Source: an uncultured Lachnospiraceae bacterium
GTDB lineage: Bacteria; Bacillota; Clostridia; Lachnospirales; Lachnospiraceae
Length of the DNA: 64,000 bases
Direction: 5' to 3'
NCBI GenBank assembly: GCA_947177165.1
Contig: CAMWTP010000004.1
Span: 62,001 to 126,000 of the forward strand
Position numbers and translations under genes: made by a program. The number at the start of each line of letters is the position of its first letter. The first letter of the stretch is position 1. Below the pieces are notes generated by a model. It had not been told where the DNA came from and ran no database searches. It worked only from the letters and a program-made list of their open reading frames with translations. This document shows, in pieces, positions 16,787 to 25,385 of the stretch.

Positions 16787-17976
16787 CGTACCTGAAAGAT
16801 ATAGAATTTCAGGTAATAGGACTCGTCCGCATTCCACAGAATCGGGTGGTCTGCCGCCTGTGTCCGGTACTCGACCTGGCGCAGTCTGCAGTGCACGCTC
16901 CTCGCCGCCTGCGCGATCGTCTGTGTAAAGAGCTCGTAATCCATGAAATGGGAACAGGAGCAGGTCGCCAGAAATCCGCCATCCTTCACGAGTTTCATCC
17001 CCCGCATGTTAATCTCCCTGTAACCCCTGATAGCGTTTTTCACAGAGTTTCTCGACTTTGTAAAAGCCGGCGGGTCGAGTATCACGACATCATACTGTTC
17101 GCCCGCCTCCTCCAGCTTCGGAAGCAGGTCAAACACGTCAGCACACTGAAATTTCACAATATCCTGCAGGTTATTCAGCACTGCATTTTTTGTTGCCTGC
17201 TCAACGGCAGACTCCGATGCATCGACACCCAGAACGCTGGAAGCCCCCGCCACCCCGGCATTCAGCGCAAAGGAGCCCGTGTGTGTAAAGCAGTCAAGTA
17301 CTTTCGCTCCCTTACATAACTTCTGAATTGCGAGTCTGTTATACTTCTGGTCCAGAAAAAATCCTGTCTTTTGTCCATCCTTTACATCAACCAGATACCG
17401 GACGCCGTTTTCTGTGATTTCCACATTGGTGTCAAACGCATCACTGATAAATCCCTTAAAGCGCTCCATTCCCTCCTGAAGCCTTACTTTCGCGTCACTT
17501 CTCTCATATACGCCCCTGACACGAACTCCATCGTCAGCGAGCACCTCTTTCAGACATTCTATGATTTCTGGTTTTAGCCTGTCAATCCCAAGTGCCAGCG
17601 ATTCCACCACCAACACGTCCGAAAACTTGTCAATCACAATCCCCGGCAAAAAATCCGCCTCGCCAAATATCACGCGGCAGCTTGACGTGTCGACTGTCTT
17701 TTTGCGGTACTCCCAAGCTTCGCGCACGCGCATCCTCAGGAAGTCCCTGTCAATCTGCTGATCCCTGTCGCGCGTCATCACGCGTATCCGAATCCTGGAA
17801 TTCCGATTGATAAACCCGCGCCCCATCCAATATCCGTCGAAATCATGCACTGCCACGATATCGCCATCCTGAAACGCACCCATGATTGTGTCAATCTCAT
17901 TGTCATAGATCCAAAGCCCGCCGGCTTTCAAACTTCTTCCCTCACTCTTTTTCAGTGTCACGATTGCTTCACTCAT
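16774..17976 (-). CDS. rRNA large subunit methyltransferase, RlmI-like
   Basis: A 400-residue class I methyltransferase of the RlmI/YccW family, which makes 5-methylcytidine in 23S rRNA (C1962 in E. coli). An N-terminal PUA-like domain spans about 1-80 (SLKAGGLWIYDNEI), with a central RNA-binding region. The Rossmann domain has motif I VLDCFTHTGSFAL, motif IV LDPPAFTKS, and a later SCSHFM containing the probable catalytic Cys. Length and order match the family. It is monocistronic by position: a phosphotransferase gene runs toward it from the other side, and a palindrome sits over its stop codon. Confidence 0.9.
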   Translation of the reverse strand: MSEAIVTLKKSEGRSLKAGGLWIYDNEIDTIMGAFQDGDIVAVHDFDGYWMGRGFINRNSRIRIRVMTRDRDQQIDRDFLRMRVREAWEYRKKTVDTSSCRVIFGEADFLPGIVIDKFSDVLVVESLALGIDRLKPEIIECLKEVLADDGVRVRGVYERSDAKVRLQEGMERFKGFISDAFDTNVEITENGVRYLVDVKDGQKTGFFLDQKYNRLAIQKLCKGAKVLDCFTHTGSFALNAGVAGASSVLGVDASESAVEQATKNAVLNNLQDIVKFQCADVFDLLPKLEEAGEQYDVVILDPPAFTKSRNSVKNAIRGYREINMRGMKLVKDGGFLATCSCSHFMDYELFTQTIAQAARSVHCRLRQVEYRTQAADHPILWNADESYYLKFYIFQVRRER

Positions 17977-18071
17977 ACTTTCTATTCTCCTCTTCCCATT
18001 AGGATCTCAGGAACCGGCGTGTGCAATCGAGCAGGCGAATGACCTTCTAACCCTGCCCGTGTACACAAAAA

Positions 18072-18100
18072 GCGGAACAGCCCTCGTGAGACCATTCCGC
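18072..18100 (-). terminator. Terminator of the small membrane protein gene
   Basis: On the minus strand, GCGGAA and TTCCGC close a hairpin, immediately followed by a TTTTT run (18067-18071). It lies 22 bases past the stop of the gene at 18122. Confidence 0.6.
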
Positions 18101-18121
18101 CATCCTGAATTTTAAGCTGCA

Positions 18122-18592
18122 TTATTTTGTATTGTACTTTCCAACCAGGAACTTAATTACCGCAATAATTGACAGAAATCCTGAAAGATAACCAATTACC
18201 TGCTGCTCCTGCTCAGATGTTCCTTCCAGCCGCGCATAAATCTTCACATAGCAATTGCCAAGGAAAACAATCAGCCAAATTGTTGATGCAAAAGAACCAA
18301 CTATCGGAATGAATGGAAGAATAATCCACACCACCCACCAGAATTTGTAGAGAACTGCCGGAACCGAAAGTGTTCCAAACAATGTCACGCTCTCCTGATT
18401 TGCTGCCGCCGCATCTGCAAGTGCATACTGCTGCGCAAACGGTATCCATGCCATCCACGCCTTATCATAGCCCAATGCCTTGAGCGCTTTCATGTGTGCC
18501 AATGATGACAATACATAAAACGCAAGTCCAATGATCACGATCACCATGAGATATGCTCCGAGCACCGCTATAACTACTGCCAAGTCGTCCAT
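18122..18592 (-). CDS. Small multi-pass membrane protein (DUF5684-like)
   Basis: A 156-residue protein with about four hydrophobic segments (7-32, 82-100, 103-122, 134-150) and a loop reading LGYDKAWMAWIPFAQQYALAD between the first two. Gly-x-x-x-AWxAWIP loops of this kind recur in unassigned Firmicutes membrane proteins. No catalytic motif is visible. It is a single gene flanked by a terminator and, upstream, by an inverted-repeat element at 18795-18907. I cannot assign a function. Confidence 0.6.
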   Translation of the reverse strand: MDDLAVVIAVLGAYLMVIVIIGLAFYVLSSLAHMKALKALGYDKAWMAWIPFAQQYALADAAAANQESVTLFGTLSVPAVLYKFWWVVWIILPFIPIVGSFASTIWLIVFLGNCYVKIYARLEGTSEQEQQVIGYLSGFLSIIAVIKFLVGKYNTK

Positions 18593-18794
18593 ATTTGACC
18601 CTCCTCATAATAAATGAACAATTACATTGATAAACAACTGTTGCGTTAGTCAACGACAATAAAACACTGAATACCACTAATCGCTGCTGTATCCGTCTAT
18701 ACTCGATAACTACCGCATACTATTGCTATAATATAACATTTTTCGCGCCATGTCAACATGTTTATACTTTCCCGGGACCTCTTATACTGCTCAT

Positions 18795-18907
18795 GTTACA
18801 ATTCACACCTACGCCAGTTTTTATCATCTTATAAGTTATTGAGGTGTGAATTATAACAGATTTTGGCGCACGATTCCCACTACTTTGGCGCGGGTGTAAA
18901 AAGTAAC
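18795..18907. repeat. MITE-like inverted-repeat element, related to 4819-4934
   Basis: The ends GTTAC...(TT)CACACC and, inverted, GGTGTAAAAAGTAAC match. The right part carries TTTGGCGCACGATTCCCACTACTTTGGCG split over two motifs, nearly identical to the left arm of the element at 4819. An inner inverted copy, AGGTGTGAATTATAAC, is at 18842-18857. There are no genes. It fills most of the 18593-18926 gap; nothing else is seen there. Confidence 0.55.
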
Positions 18908-18926
18908 TGCACATCACCCTATTTGT

Positions 18927-19352
18927 TTACAGAAACCCCCGCCTGACAGCCTCCTCCATCAGCTTCGGCTGAATATCGGGGTAGGTCCAGTCTGTCGGCA
19001 TATCGTCCATGATAACGATTTTCTCGATCTCACTGTGAAGGTCCTGCTCAAACTCCCTGATCTCCGCAAAATATAACATTCCAAAAGATTCCTGTCCGTC
19101 AAAATTATCTTTCGCGATCACGGAATAAACGCAGATCGGAAATATATCAAACGCAATTGCCCCGGTTTCCTCATACAATTCTCTCCTGGCCGTGTCCAGA
19201 ATCACTTCTCCCGGCTCCCTGTGTCCGCCCGGTATCTCCAACGTATCTCTCAGCCTGTGCTTGCAGAATACGTGCTTCCCCTCCGTCTTTGCGATAATCA
19301 CCGCAAATTTCAATAATGCATCGTCCACTTCCTCATAAAAATTTACTGCCAT
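18927..19352 (-). CDS. Nudix hydrolase
   Basis: About 141 residues with a complete Nudix box: Gly-x5-Glu-x7-Arg-Glu-x2-Glu-Glu-x-Gly, read from GGHREPGEVILDTARREL to YEETGA (about residues 38-61). Nudix enzymes cleave nucleoside diphosphates linked to another group, and the box alone does not give the substrate. ATG 19352 is favoured (GGAGG about 12 bases upstream); the longer frame to 19391 adds sequence unlike the family. It is 96 bases downstream of pullulanase on the same strand, beyond a hairpin, so it is probably a separate transcript. Confidence 0.85.
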   Translation of the reverse strand: MAVNFYEEVDDALLKFAVIIAKTEGKHVFCKHRLRDTLEIPGGHREPGEVILDTARRELYEETGAIAFDIFPICVYSVIAKDNFDGQESFGMLYFAEIREFEQDLHSEIEKIVIMDDMPTDWTYPDIQPKLMEEAVRRGFL

Positions 19353-19428
19353 CTCTTTGTATATCCTCCTCGCTCCATCTCTGAATGTCATACATAATCA
19401 TCTGTACTATCAATGTGAGTTATATTAT

Positions 19429-19458
19429 AAGGGCTGACACCGCACAGTGTCAACCCTT
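19429..19458. terminator. Hairpin downstream of pullulanase
   Basis: AAGGGCTGACAC and GTGTCAACCCTT form a 12-base stem with one wobble and a six-base loop, just past the pullulanase stop (19487). The following sequence is AT-rich but has no long T-run. Confidence 0.5.
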
Positions 19459-19486
19459 ACTTTACCAGACAACATCATACAATATC

Positions 19487-22400
19487 TTATTTTTTGTTCT
19501 TTTTCACCAAAAAACCTGCAACGATTGCCGCCAGTACCACGATGATGCCGCCTGCGATCAACGGAGTATTTCCTGATGCTTTTTCTGCGTTTTCTGTGTT
19601 TCCAGTACTCTCCGCGCTCTCGGAACTGACACTTGTGTCACTTTCATTGTCCGTCTTCGCCTCTGCCTTTACAATCGTATCGTCCCCCTGCACAAGCACC
19701 AGTGCCGAGATACCTGCCACAGACACCGTTCCCTCCGCTGTTCCTACTGACACTGTTCCTGCCGTCTGCTCATTAATGCAGATCTCCCATGTGCCCGCCG
19801 GAAGCGCTACATCGACGGGATTTTCATTTCCATTGAAAATCACTGCAATCTTCTCAGCCGTGTCGCCATTTGCATTGTCTGCAATTGTGTACCCGACTAC
19901 GTTGGGCTCCAATCCGCTCATGAAGACAAGATTGCTCTGTATATCCGCCTTCGTCGTCATGCGGAGTGCACTGTGCGCCTTGCGAAATGCAATCAGACCT
20001 TTGTAATATTCACAGGTATCCATCACATTTGCCTTGTTTGACCACTTGATGCTGTTTGTCGAATCGGGTGATGTGTAGCTGTTCTCGTCAAAACCGCCCT
20101 CCACTGTCGCTGACGGCTTGCTTCTGAGCATTTCCTCCCCCGCCTGGAAGAACGGTACACCCTGTGACGTCAGAACGATCGCACTGCCGAGCTTATTCAT
20201 TTTAATCCTTGTCTCTTCGCTGTCGTCCCCATTCGATATGGCAAGCTTATCCCAGAATGTCAGGTTATCGTGACACGAAATGTAATTGATGCTCTGTCCT
20301 GGCTGTTCCGCCCAGCTCCGGCTGCCCTTATCGTTCTTTGATGTGAGCACCTGCTGATGTGGTGTCGCTGCAACCACACTGAACTTGATACTCTCCTCCA
20401 TTCCAGCCTTGCCGCTGACAAATCCCCTGTCCTGCGCATCAAACACACTGCCCTTGATTGCATCCCTGATGTCATCGCTGAAGGCGCCGACTCTCTCGAT
20501 CTTTGACATATTTGCCTTCAAAGCCTGCTGCGAGGTTGGAATTGCAGCGTCCCCGGCAGTCCATCCCTCGCCGTAGACCATAATCGAAGGATCAATCTCG
20601 TCAAGCGCTGCCCTGACTGCATTCATCGTATCAATATCATGCACAGCCATCAGGTCAAAGCGGAACCCGTCAATGTGATACTCTGTAGCCCAGTAGACAA
20701 CGGAATCCACGATATATTTGCGCATCATCGCACGGTCGGAGGCCGTCTCATTTCCGCAGCCTGATGCGTTGGAGTAGCTCTCCCCTACTTTTCTGTAATA
20801 ATAGTCCGGCACTGTCTTCTGGAAATTGGAATCTTCTATATTAAATGTATGGTTATACACAACATCCATGTTCACACGGATTCCATTTTCATGAAGCGCC
20901 TGTACCATCTGCTTCATCTCATTGACGCGCACTTCCCCGTGATAAGGGTCTGTGCTGTAGGAGCCTTCCGGCACGTTGTAATTCTTCGGATCATAACCCC
21001 AGTTGAACTGCGGTGTGTCCAGCTTTGTCTCGTCAACCGTGGCATAGTCATAGCTCGGAAGAATCTGCACATGTGTCACGCCCAGATCCCTGATGTGGTC
21101 AAGACCTGTGGCAAGTCCGTCTGCATTGGTTGTTCCCGTCTCTGTCAATCCCAGAAACTTTCCTGTATTGCTGATTCCAGATGACTCATCCGATGACAAG
21201 TCTCTCACATGAAGCTCATAGATCACCGCATCGGTGGGATTGACAAACGCAGGTCTTGTATCATTTTCGAATCCCTCCGGATTGGTGGCACTCAGATCCA
21301 CAACCATGCCCCTGTTACCGTTCACACCTGCTGTCCGTGCATACAGATCCACAGCCTCATTGGTCTTATTCCCAATCTTGATCGAGTACGTGTAATATAC
21401 TCCGTTCAAGTCCCCCTGTTTTTCACAGGACCATACGCCCTTATCACCCATTGTCATGGGAATCGTCTCGATAAGGTTATCGCCATCTCCCTGCTCATAC
21501 AAATTCAGCGCAACCTCGGATGCAGTAGGTGCCCACACCTTAAATCCGGTCTTTTCTTTTGTATATACAGCTCCCAGATCATCGCCGTCATACGTAAAAG
21601 CATCGTCAAAATAACTGGAACCAATAATCTTATTCATCGATACCGTAGTGCCTTCGTAACCGTCCATTGATATATCATATGTCTTTGACAATTCCAATTC
21701 CTCCTCCATTGTAAGCAGAATCGCTCTGCCATCCTCGCTGTCCGCTGAGGCTGCAGCGTACTCCACGCCGTCCCCGTCCGTAACCTTTATCTGCGCCGCC
21801 AGCGCACTCAGACTCTTGGGCGCACGCGACAGTGTGCAATAGATTTCCCTGCTCGTTGTCTCTGCGAAATAAGCCTCAGCAATCACAGGATTGTAAATGA
21901 CTTCCTCCATAGTATACCACAATACAGGATTTCCTTCCACTATGTACACATCAATTGCATCGCCGGACGCTTTCTTCAGGTCAATCTCATAATCAAGTGC
22001 ATCGTCCGCATTTCCACCTTGTATCACGCGCACACCGGCTGTTGACACGCCCTCTTTCGGCAGTAAGCCAACCTGAAAAACCGCACCGAAATCATCTGTC
22101 CCTGACAGCGGATAGATGCCGCCAACATCGCTTCCTGCCCACGCATAAGCCTCCACGCTGTCAGCACTGTACCTCTGGTCAAAATTGTAATAGTGGACAT
22201 TTAACTTTGTCGCGCCATCCTCGTTGTACACATTCAGTCTTGCCTCCTCAAGTGCTGCGATATCGTACTCCGCTGCCCCTTCAGGCGCTTCCGTGGAAAA
22301 TTCGGTCTCTCCGCTCGTCACCCAGATCTCGACAGTCTCCCCGTCCATGACGGCAAATCTGTCATCACCTGTATCCTTGTCCTCCCACTCATTTTTCCGA

Positions 22401-22678
22401 ACGATAAAACCAATTTGGGACGGATTGCGGTTTGTCTGGTAGACCGCCACTTTCCCAAAATCATCCTCGTCCGTAAAGTCGACCTGCTGGCCTTCCCGTC
22501 CTTCCTCCCATATCCACAGGTTCCACCCGTCATAGCTGTCGTCGGCTCTTCCGCCGTAATGAACGATCAGTGTCGTTCCTGCTGCCCTTGCCGTCATGCC
22601 TGGCGTAAAAACTGACACTACTGTCATAATCACCATGAGCAGTGCCAGCAATCCGGCAATCTGTCGCTTCCTTCTCAT
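19487..22678 (-). CDS. pulA: Cell-attached type I pullulanase (GH13)
   Basis: A 1063-residue secreted debranching enzyme. A signal peptide covers about 1-33. Two beta-rich starch-binding, PUD/CBM41-like units lie at about 35-145 and 155-260, then a CBM48-like domain (about 365-450). The GH13 barrel is at about 480-870, with YNHTF, the nucleophile in VDGFRFDLMAVHD and the acid/base in MVYGEGW. A Ser/Thr/Glu-rich linker (about 975-1020) ends in one membrane segment and KKNKK. There is no LPXTG motif, so it is likely held by the membrane segment. It cleaves alpha-1,6 bonds of pullulan and branched dextrins outside the cell, which fits the GlgC/GlgD storage genes elsewhere in the window. Confidence 0.92.
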   Translation of the reverse strand: MRRKRQIAGLLALLMVIMTVVSVFTPGMTARAAGTTLIVHYGGRADDSYDGWNLWIWEEGREGQQVDFTDEDDFGKVAVYQTNRNPSQIGFIVRKNEWEDKDTGDDRFAVMDGETVEIWVTSGETEFSTEAPEGAAEYDIAALEEARLNVYNEDGATKLNVHYYNFDQRYSADSVEAYAWAGSDVGGIYPLSGTDDFGAVFQVGLLPKEGVSTAGVRVIQGGNADDALDYEIDLKKASGDAIDVYIVEGNPVLWYTMEEVIYNPVIAEAYFAETTSREIYCTLSRAPKSLSALAAQIKVTDGDGVEYAAASADSEDGRAILLTMEEELELSKTYDISMDGYEGTTVSMNKIIGSSYFDDAFTYDGDDLGAVYTKEKTGFKVWAPTASEVALNLYEQGDGDNLIETIPMTMGDKGVWSCEKQGDLNGVYYTYSIKIGNKTNEAVDLYARTAGVNGNRGMVVDLSATNPEGFENDTRPAFVNPTDAVIYELHVRDLSSDESSGISNTGKFLGLTETGTTNADGLATGLDHIRDLGVTHVQILPSYDYATVDETKLDTPQFNWGYDPKNYNVPEGSYSTDPYHGEVRVNEMKQMVQALHENGIRVNMDVVYNHTFNIEDSNFQKTVPDYYYRKVGESYSNASGCGNETASDRAMMRKYIVDSVVYWATEYHIDGFRFDLMAVHDIDTMNAVRAALDEIDPSIMVYGEGWTAGDAAIPTSQQALKANMSKIERVGAFSDDIRDAIKGSVFDAQDRGFVSGKAGMEESIKFSVVAATPHQQVLTSKNDKGSRSWAEQPGQSINYISCHDNLTFWDKLAISNGDDSEETRIKMNKLGSAIVLTSQGVPFFQAGEEMLRSKPSATVEGGFDENSYTSPDSTNSIKWSNKANVMDTCEYYKGLIAFRKAHSALRMTTKADIQSNLVFMSGLEPNVVGYTIADNANGDTAEKIAVIFNGNENPVDVALPAGTWEICINEQTAGTVSVGTAEGTVSVAGISALVLVQGDDTIVKAEAKTDNESDTSVSSESAESTGNTENAEKASGNTPLIAGGIIVVLAAIVAGFLVKKNKK

Positions 22679-22827
22679 AACTGTTAACCTCCATTCGATG
22701 TTCTATTGTTCAGAATCTCTCTTGATGGTCTTATTATATCTGCTCGCGACGAAAAAAGCTATTGGAAATTTCGTAAAATTTCGGAGCTTGTTTTTAGTTA
22801 TATTAACGAAATTAAGCGAAAATAAAT

Positions 22828-22853
22828 GGGATGTATACATTCGTATACACCCC
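22828..22853 (-). terminator. Terminator of the DUF3048 lipoprotein gene
   Basis: On the minus strand, GGGGTGTATAC and GTATACATCCC form a hairpin followed by ATTTATTTT, 16 bases past the stop at 22869. Confidence 0.65.
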
Positions 22854-22868
22854 GTTTATTCTCTAACT

Positions 22869-24032
22869 TTATTTAATAACTACATCATTCCAGGAATCCG
22901 ATGGAACAAGTGCCACATACGTCTTTCCTGTGTTCAGCTCGATCTGCTCTCCGGTCTGCTTATTGAGATAGATCGTAATATCGCTCTCGTCCGCCTTGAT
23001 CCATGTTACCTCCATCGCCTTGCCGTTCGTAATGTAATAAGCATCGCGCCCTGAGTCGATCGCGTTGTAGATCAGATAACCGTTCTGATCAAGCTGCGAG
23101 AATGTTGTATTCTGAATCAGCAAATTCTTGAATGTAAGCTGCGCATTGCCGTGCTGTGGATCTGTGTGTGCCTGACCGTACTCATAGTAATCATACGTAC
23201 CTGTCGACTCATTGTACTGAAGTCTTGAGCTGTTGTGCGGGAACGGAAGCTCAATCTCCCTGCAGTCAACCGTAGCGCCCACTGAAGCCAGATCAATCTC
23301 TGAATTGGAGAAGTTATAGTGCTGTCCTTTGTAGTACTCATTATACTCTGTAGAATAATTTGAGCTGCTGAACTTCTTGTCCAGATCTCCTGTACAGATA
23401 TACTCTGTGAACTCTCTTGACTTACCGTTGTCTACGCGGGAAAAACCGCCGCTGAAATTCGCTGAATACTTCTTCGCGATCCAATCATTGATATAGAACG
23501 GTCCTCCATCGTGGCAGAGTACCGCATTCCACTCTGCTGCAAGCATGATGTTGGTCGGTCTCGTGCTTCGGATGCTGCCAAACTGTACAATCTTTCCCCA
23601 GTCCTTGACAATCGCCATGAAACGTGTAATCCTGCCATTTGCCGTACTGTTCATAATCTCATACACCACATCCGCTTCGGTAAGTCCGTAGTGCGGAAGT
23701 GCTGTCTTCTCATTGTCAACCATAACTGCGATCGGACGCTGATTCTTTAAGCTCTCGTCAATCCACTCATTCGTGAGCTCACTGCGGTACATGCCCTCGC
23801 GCGTCTCCTCCTCTGCCATCTGCTCTGCAGAGGACTCCTCCGCTCCTGGTGTCTCCACCGCGTCATTATTACTGCTATTGTCCGAACCTCCGCCTGTGAG
23901 ATCTGCAAAATCAATCTCTGTCGCAGGCTCCTTTGTATCTTCCTTATTGCCGCACCCTGTCATGGAAGCGGCTGCCATTGTAATGACAAGCAATAATGCA
24001 ATTCCCTTTTTTTTGATATTTTTTCTTTTCAT
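22869..24032 (-). CDS. DUF3048 lipoprotein (YerB-like)
   Basis: About 387 residues. ATG 24032 has GGGAG five bases upstream. A lysine-rich signal peptide ends in lipobox SMTGC. An acidic, low-complexity linker (about 30-80) precedes the DUF3048 domain, recognisable from NQRPIAVMVDNEKTALPHYG and SIRSTRPTNIMLAAEWNAVL. The C-terminal lobe includes QHGNAQLTFKNLLIQ. YerB-like lipoproteins are common in spore-forming Firmicutes and their biochemical role is unknown. The gene is monocistronic by spacing, with a terminator behind it and the SRP RNA gene in front. Confidence 0.85.
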   Translation of the reverse strand: MKRKNIKKKGIALLLVITMAAASMTGCGNKEDTKEPATEIDFADLTGGGSDNSSNNDAVETPGAEESSAEQMAEEETREGMYRSELTNEWIDESLKNQRPIAVMVDNEKTALPHYGLTEADVVYEIMNSTANGRITRFMAIVKDWGKIVQFGSIRSTRPTNIMLAAEWNAVLCHDGGPFYINDWIAKKYSANFSGGFSRVDNGKSREFTEYICTGDLDKKFSSSNYSTEYNEYYKGQHYNFSNSEIDLASVGATVDCREIELPFPHNSSRLQYNESTGTYDYYEYGQAHTDPQHGNAQLTFKNLLIQNTTFSQLDQNGYLIYNAIDSGRDAYYITNGKAMEVTWIKADESDITIYLNKQTGEQIELNTGKTYVALVPSDSWNDVVIK

Positions 24033-24179
24033 AACGTCTCCCTTTAGCACAGCCCGATCAATCATCCTGTGCCGCTATACTTCTTCCTTAGTTTTCCGAT
24101 TTTCCTTATGTTTATTCACCGCTTTGCGGCATTCAACATTTTATCGTGCAAACGACTTCGAATCCTATGCCCATGCACG

Positions 24180-24405
24180 TTACCTCTACAGTTAACTCCG
24201 CCAGGCACCCTCGCGGCACATATGAAATCCGCCTTAGTGCTGCTGCATTCCTGCCCTGACACGGTTCAACGGCACATATTGCGCGAGACCCAAACTTCAA
24301 CGCCACTTATAAAGGGCAGCTGCACAAACGCAGACCCTCTGTCGTTTATCACCCCCACTATAGCGGATTGTGGGTACAGGACACCGCTAACGCCCCGGCT
24401 GCACG
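24180..24405 (-). ncRNA. ffs: Signal recognition particle RNA, large Gram-positive type
   Basis: Read on the minus strand, the apical domain has GUUGAACCGUG, UCAGG, a GCA/UGC stem closed by a GGAA tetraloop, AGCAGC and ACUAAGG. This is the SRP54-binding hairpin with the UCC/GGA pair of the common form replaced by a matching GCA/UGC pair. The flanking stem pairs CUCGCGCAAUAUG with CAUAUGUGCCGCGAG. The 5' part (GUUAGCGGUGUCCUGUA, CAAUCCGCUAUAG) matches the Alu-like domain found in Clostridia and Bacilli. The RNA scaffolds Ffh in cotranslational membrane targeting. Ends are approximate; the 5' end is placed from the promoter at 24414-24443. Confidence 0.9.
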
Positions 24406-24413
24406 ATGCTATT

Positions 24414-24443
24414 ATTATAACCTCATAATTACCGATAAGTCAA
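24414..24443 (-). promoter_or_regulatory. Promoter of the SRP RNA gene
   Basis: On the minus strand, TTGACT (24443-24438) and TATAAT (24419-24414) with an 18-base spacer, placing the start of transcription near 24405. Confidence 0.75.
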
Positions 24444-24463
24444 TGCTATTCATAATTTTTTAA

Positions 24464-25009
24464 TCAAAACTGGTAATACCGGTTCATTTTATTTTTCTTT
24501 CTCCTGCGCGTCAGTATCTCATAGTACATCAAAACAGTGACAAGCTCCCTGATCCACGGTTCCTTCTCCCGCCACGGAGCCTGTTCTGTCAGCGCCTTGT
24601 CTGTCATATCGCTTTCCACGATATTCAGTACCGGCACGCTTTGCATTGGATTCCCGGACAGATTCTGCGGCGTAATGGCAGTCTCCGGCAAGGTGCTGTT
24701 ACTCTGCATATCATTGTTCACCGCGTCCGCAGCCTCCTCGTTTGTCCTGATAAGCGCCATAACACTCTCCACCATGCGCTGAATCGTCAGCTTGTCGGGA
24801 TACTGGTCGTAGATGAAGCTCCCGTCATAATCCATCTTGTTGACGACACTGCTTATGGTACTCTGGTATTTTCTGGCATATGTAGGATACATCTGCTGCA
24901 GGTACTCAAGGTCCTCCAATATCCTGTCCTCCGGCACGATTCCGGGCTGTGCCCACTGTCCGTAACCCTGATATCCCATATAAAAAGGAAACGCACTATA
25001 ATAATCCAT
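24464..25009 (-). CDS. Hypothetical protein, Tyr/Gln-rich N-terminus
   Basis: A 181-residue protein not assigned to a family. It begins MDYYSAFPFYMGYQGYGQW, a tyrosine- and glycine-rich start seen in some spore-coat or surface-associated proteins. Next comes a helical part with YLQQMYPTYARKYQ, and the end is basic (TRRRKKNKMNRYYQF). There is no signal peptide. A GGAGG lies ten bases before the ATG. Its stop is directly upstream of the SRP RNA promoter. A sporulation role is only a guess from composition. Confidence 0.55.
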   Translation of the reverse strand: MDYYSAFPFYMGYQGYGQWAQPGIVPEDRILEDLEYLQQMYPTYARKYQSTISSVVNKMDYDGSFIYDQYPDKLTIQRMVESVMALIRTNEEAADAVNNDMQSNSTLPETAITPQNLSGNPMQSVPVLNIVESDMTDKALTEQAPWREKEPWIRELVTVLMYYEILTRRRKKNKMNRYYQF

Positions 25010-25130
25010 ACTTCGAGTTCCTCCTTTTTATGATTATCATATGCATTCTCCGATAAAATAGTGACCGGAAGTTACCGTTCCGACAGGAATCGGCTTTTGC
25101 CGCCAGGTCCTCAGGTGAGGAAACCAAAGT

Positions 25131-25159
25131 CTTGACATTATCCGCAAATCAGCATAAAA
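25131..25159 (+). promoter_or_regulatory. Strong promoter reading toward mgtE
   Basis: TTGACA (25131-25136), a 17-base spacer and TAAAAT (25154-25159). Transcription from here gives a leader of about 220 bases before the mgtE start. The leader was checked by eye for the M-box core and it was not found. It contains GC-rich inverted repeats and the small frame at 25202-25327. Confidence 0.75.
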
Positions 25160-25201
25160 TAAGGAAAGAATAGATAACACGGAAAGGGAGTGTATTGTTG
25201 C

Positions 25202-25327
25202 ATGGACAGTTGTGACGGCAGCGGACAACATCATATGGGTGAATACACGACATTCCGTGTTTTTGGTACAGGGGAAAAACATCCCCTGTCTGATTGTGCG
25301 TGCACGGGAAACGGGCCGCTGCACTGA
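25202..25327 (+). CDS. Possible 41-residue leader ORF upstream of mgtE
   Basis: ATG at 25202, about 12 bases behind GGGAG, runs to TGA at 25325-25327 and encodes 41 residues beginning MDSCDGSGQHHMGEYTTF, with three Cys and several His. It lies between a strong promoter and mgtE. If translated it could be a regulatory leader peptide. It may equally be chance in a GC-rich leader. Confidence 0.2.
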   Translation: MDSCDGSGQHHMGEYTTFRVFGTGEKHPLSDCACTGNGPLH

Positions 25328-25385
25328 GTCTGGATTCGCCCACAGCAAATTGGTATATACTATGATATAGAAGGGCGATGATCTT

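Noticed and set aside
19487..19600. LPXTG sorting signal at the pullulanase C-terminus
   Set aside because: The segment before the membrane helix reads GNTPLIAG; the LPXTG pattern is not present, so sortase anchoring is not claimed.
25160..25385. M-box magnesium riboswitch in the mgtE leader
   Set aside because: The conserved M-box core sequence and its three-helix arrangement were not found by eye; only unspecific GC-rich inverted repeats are visible.
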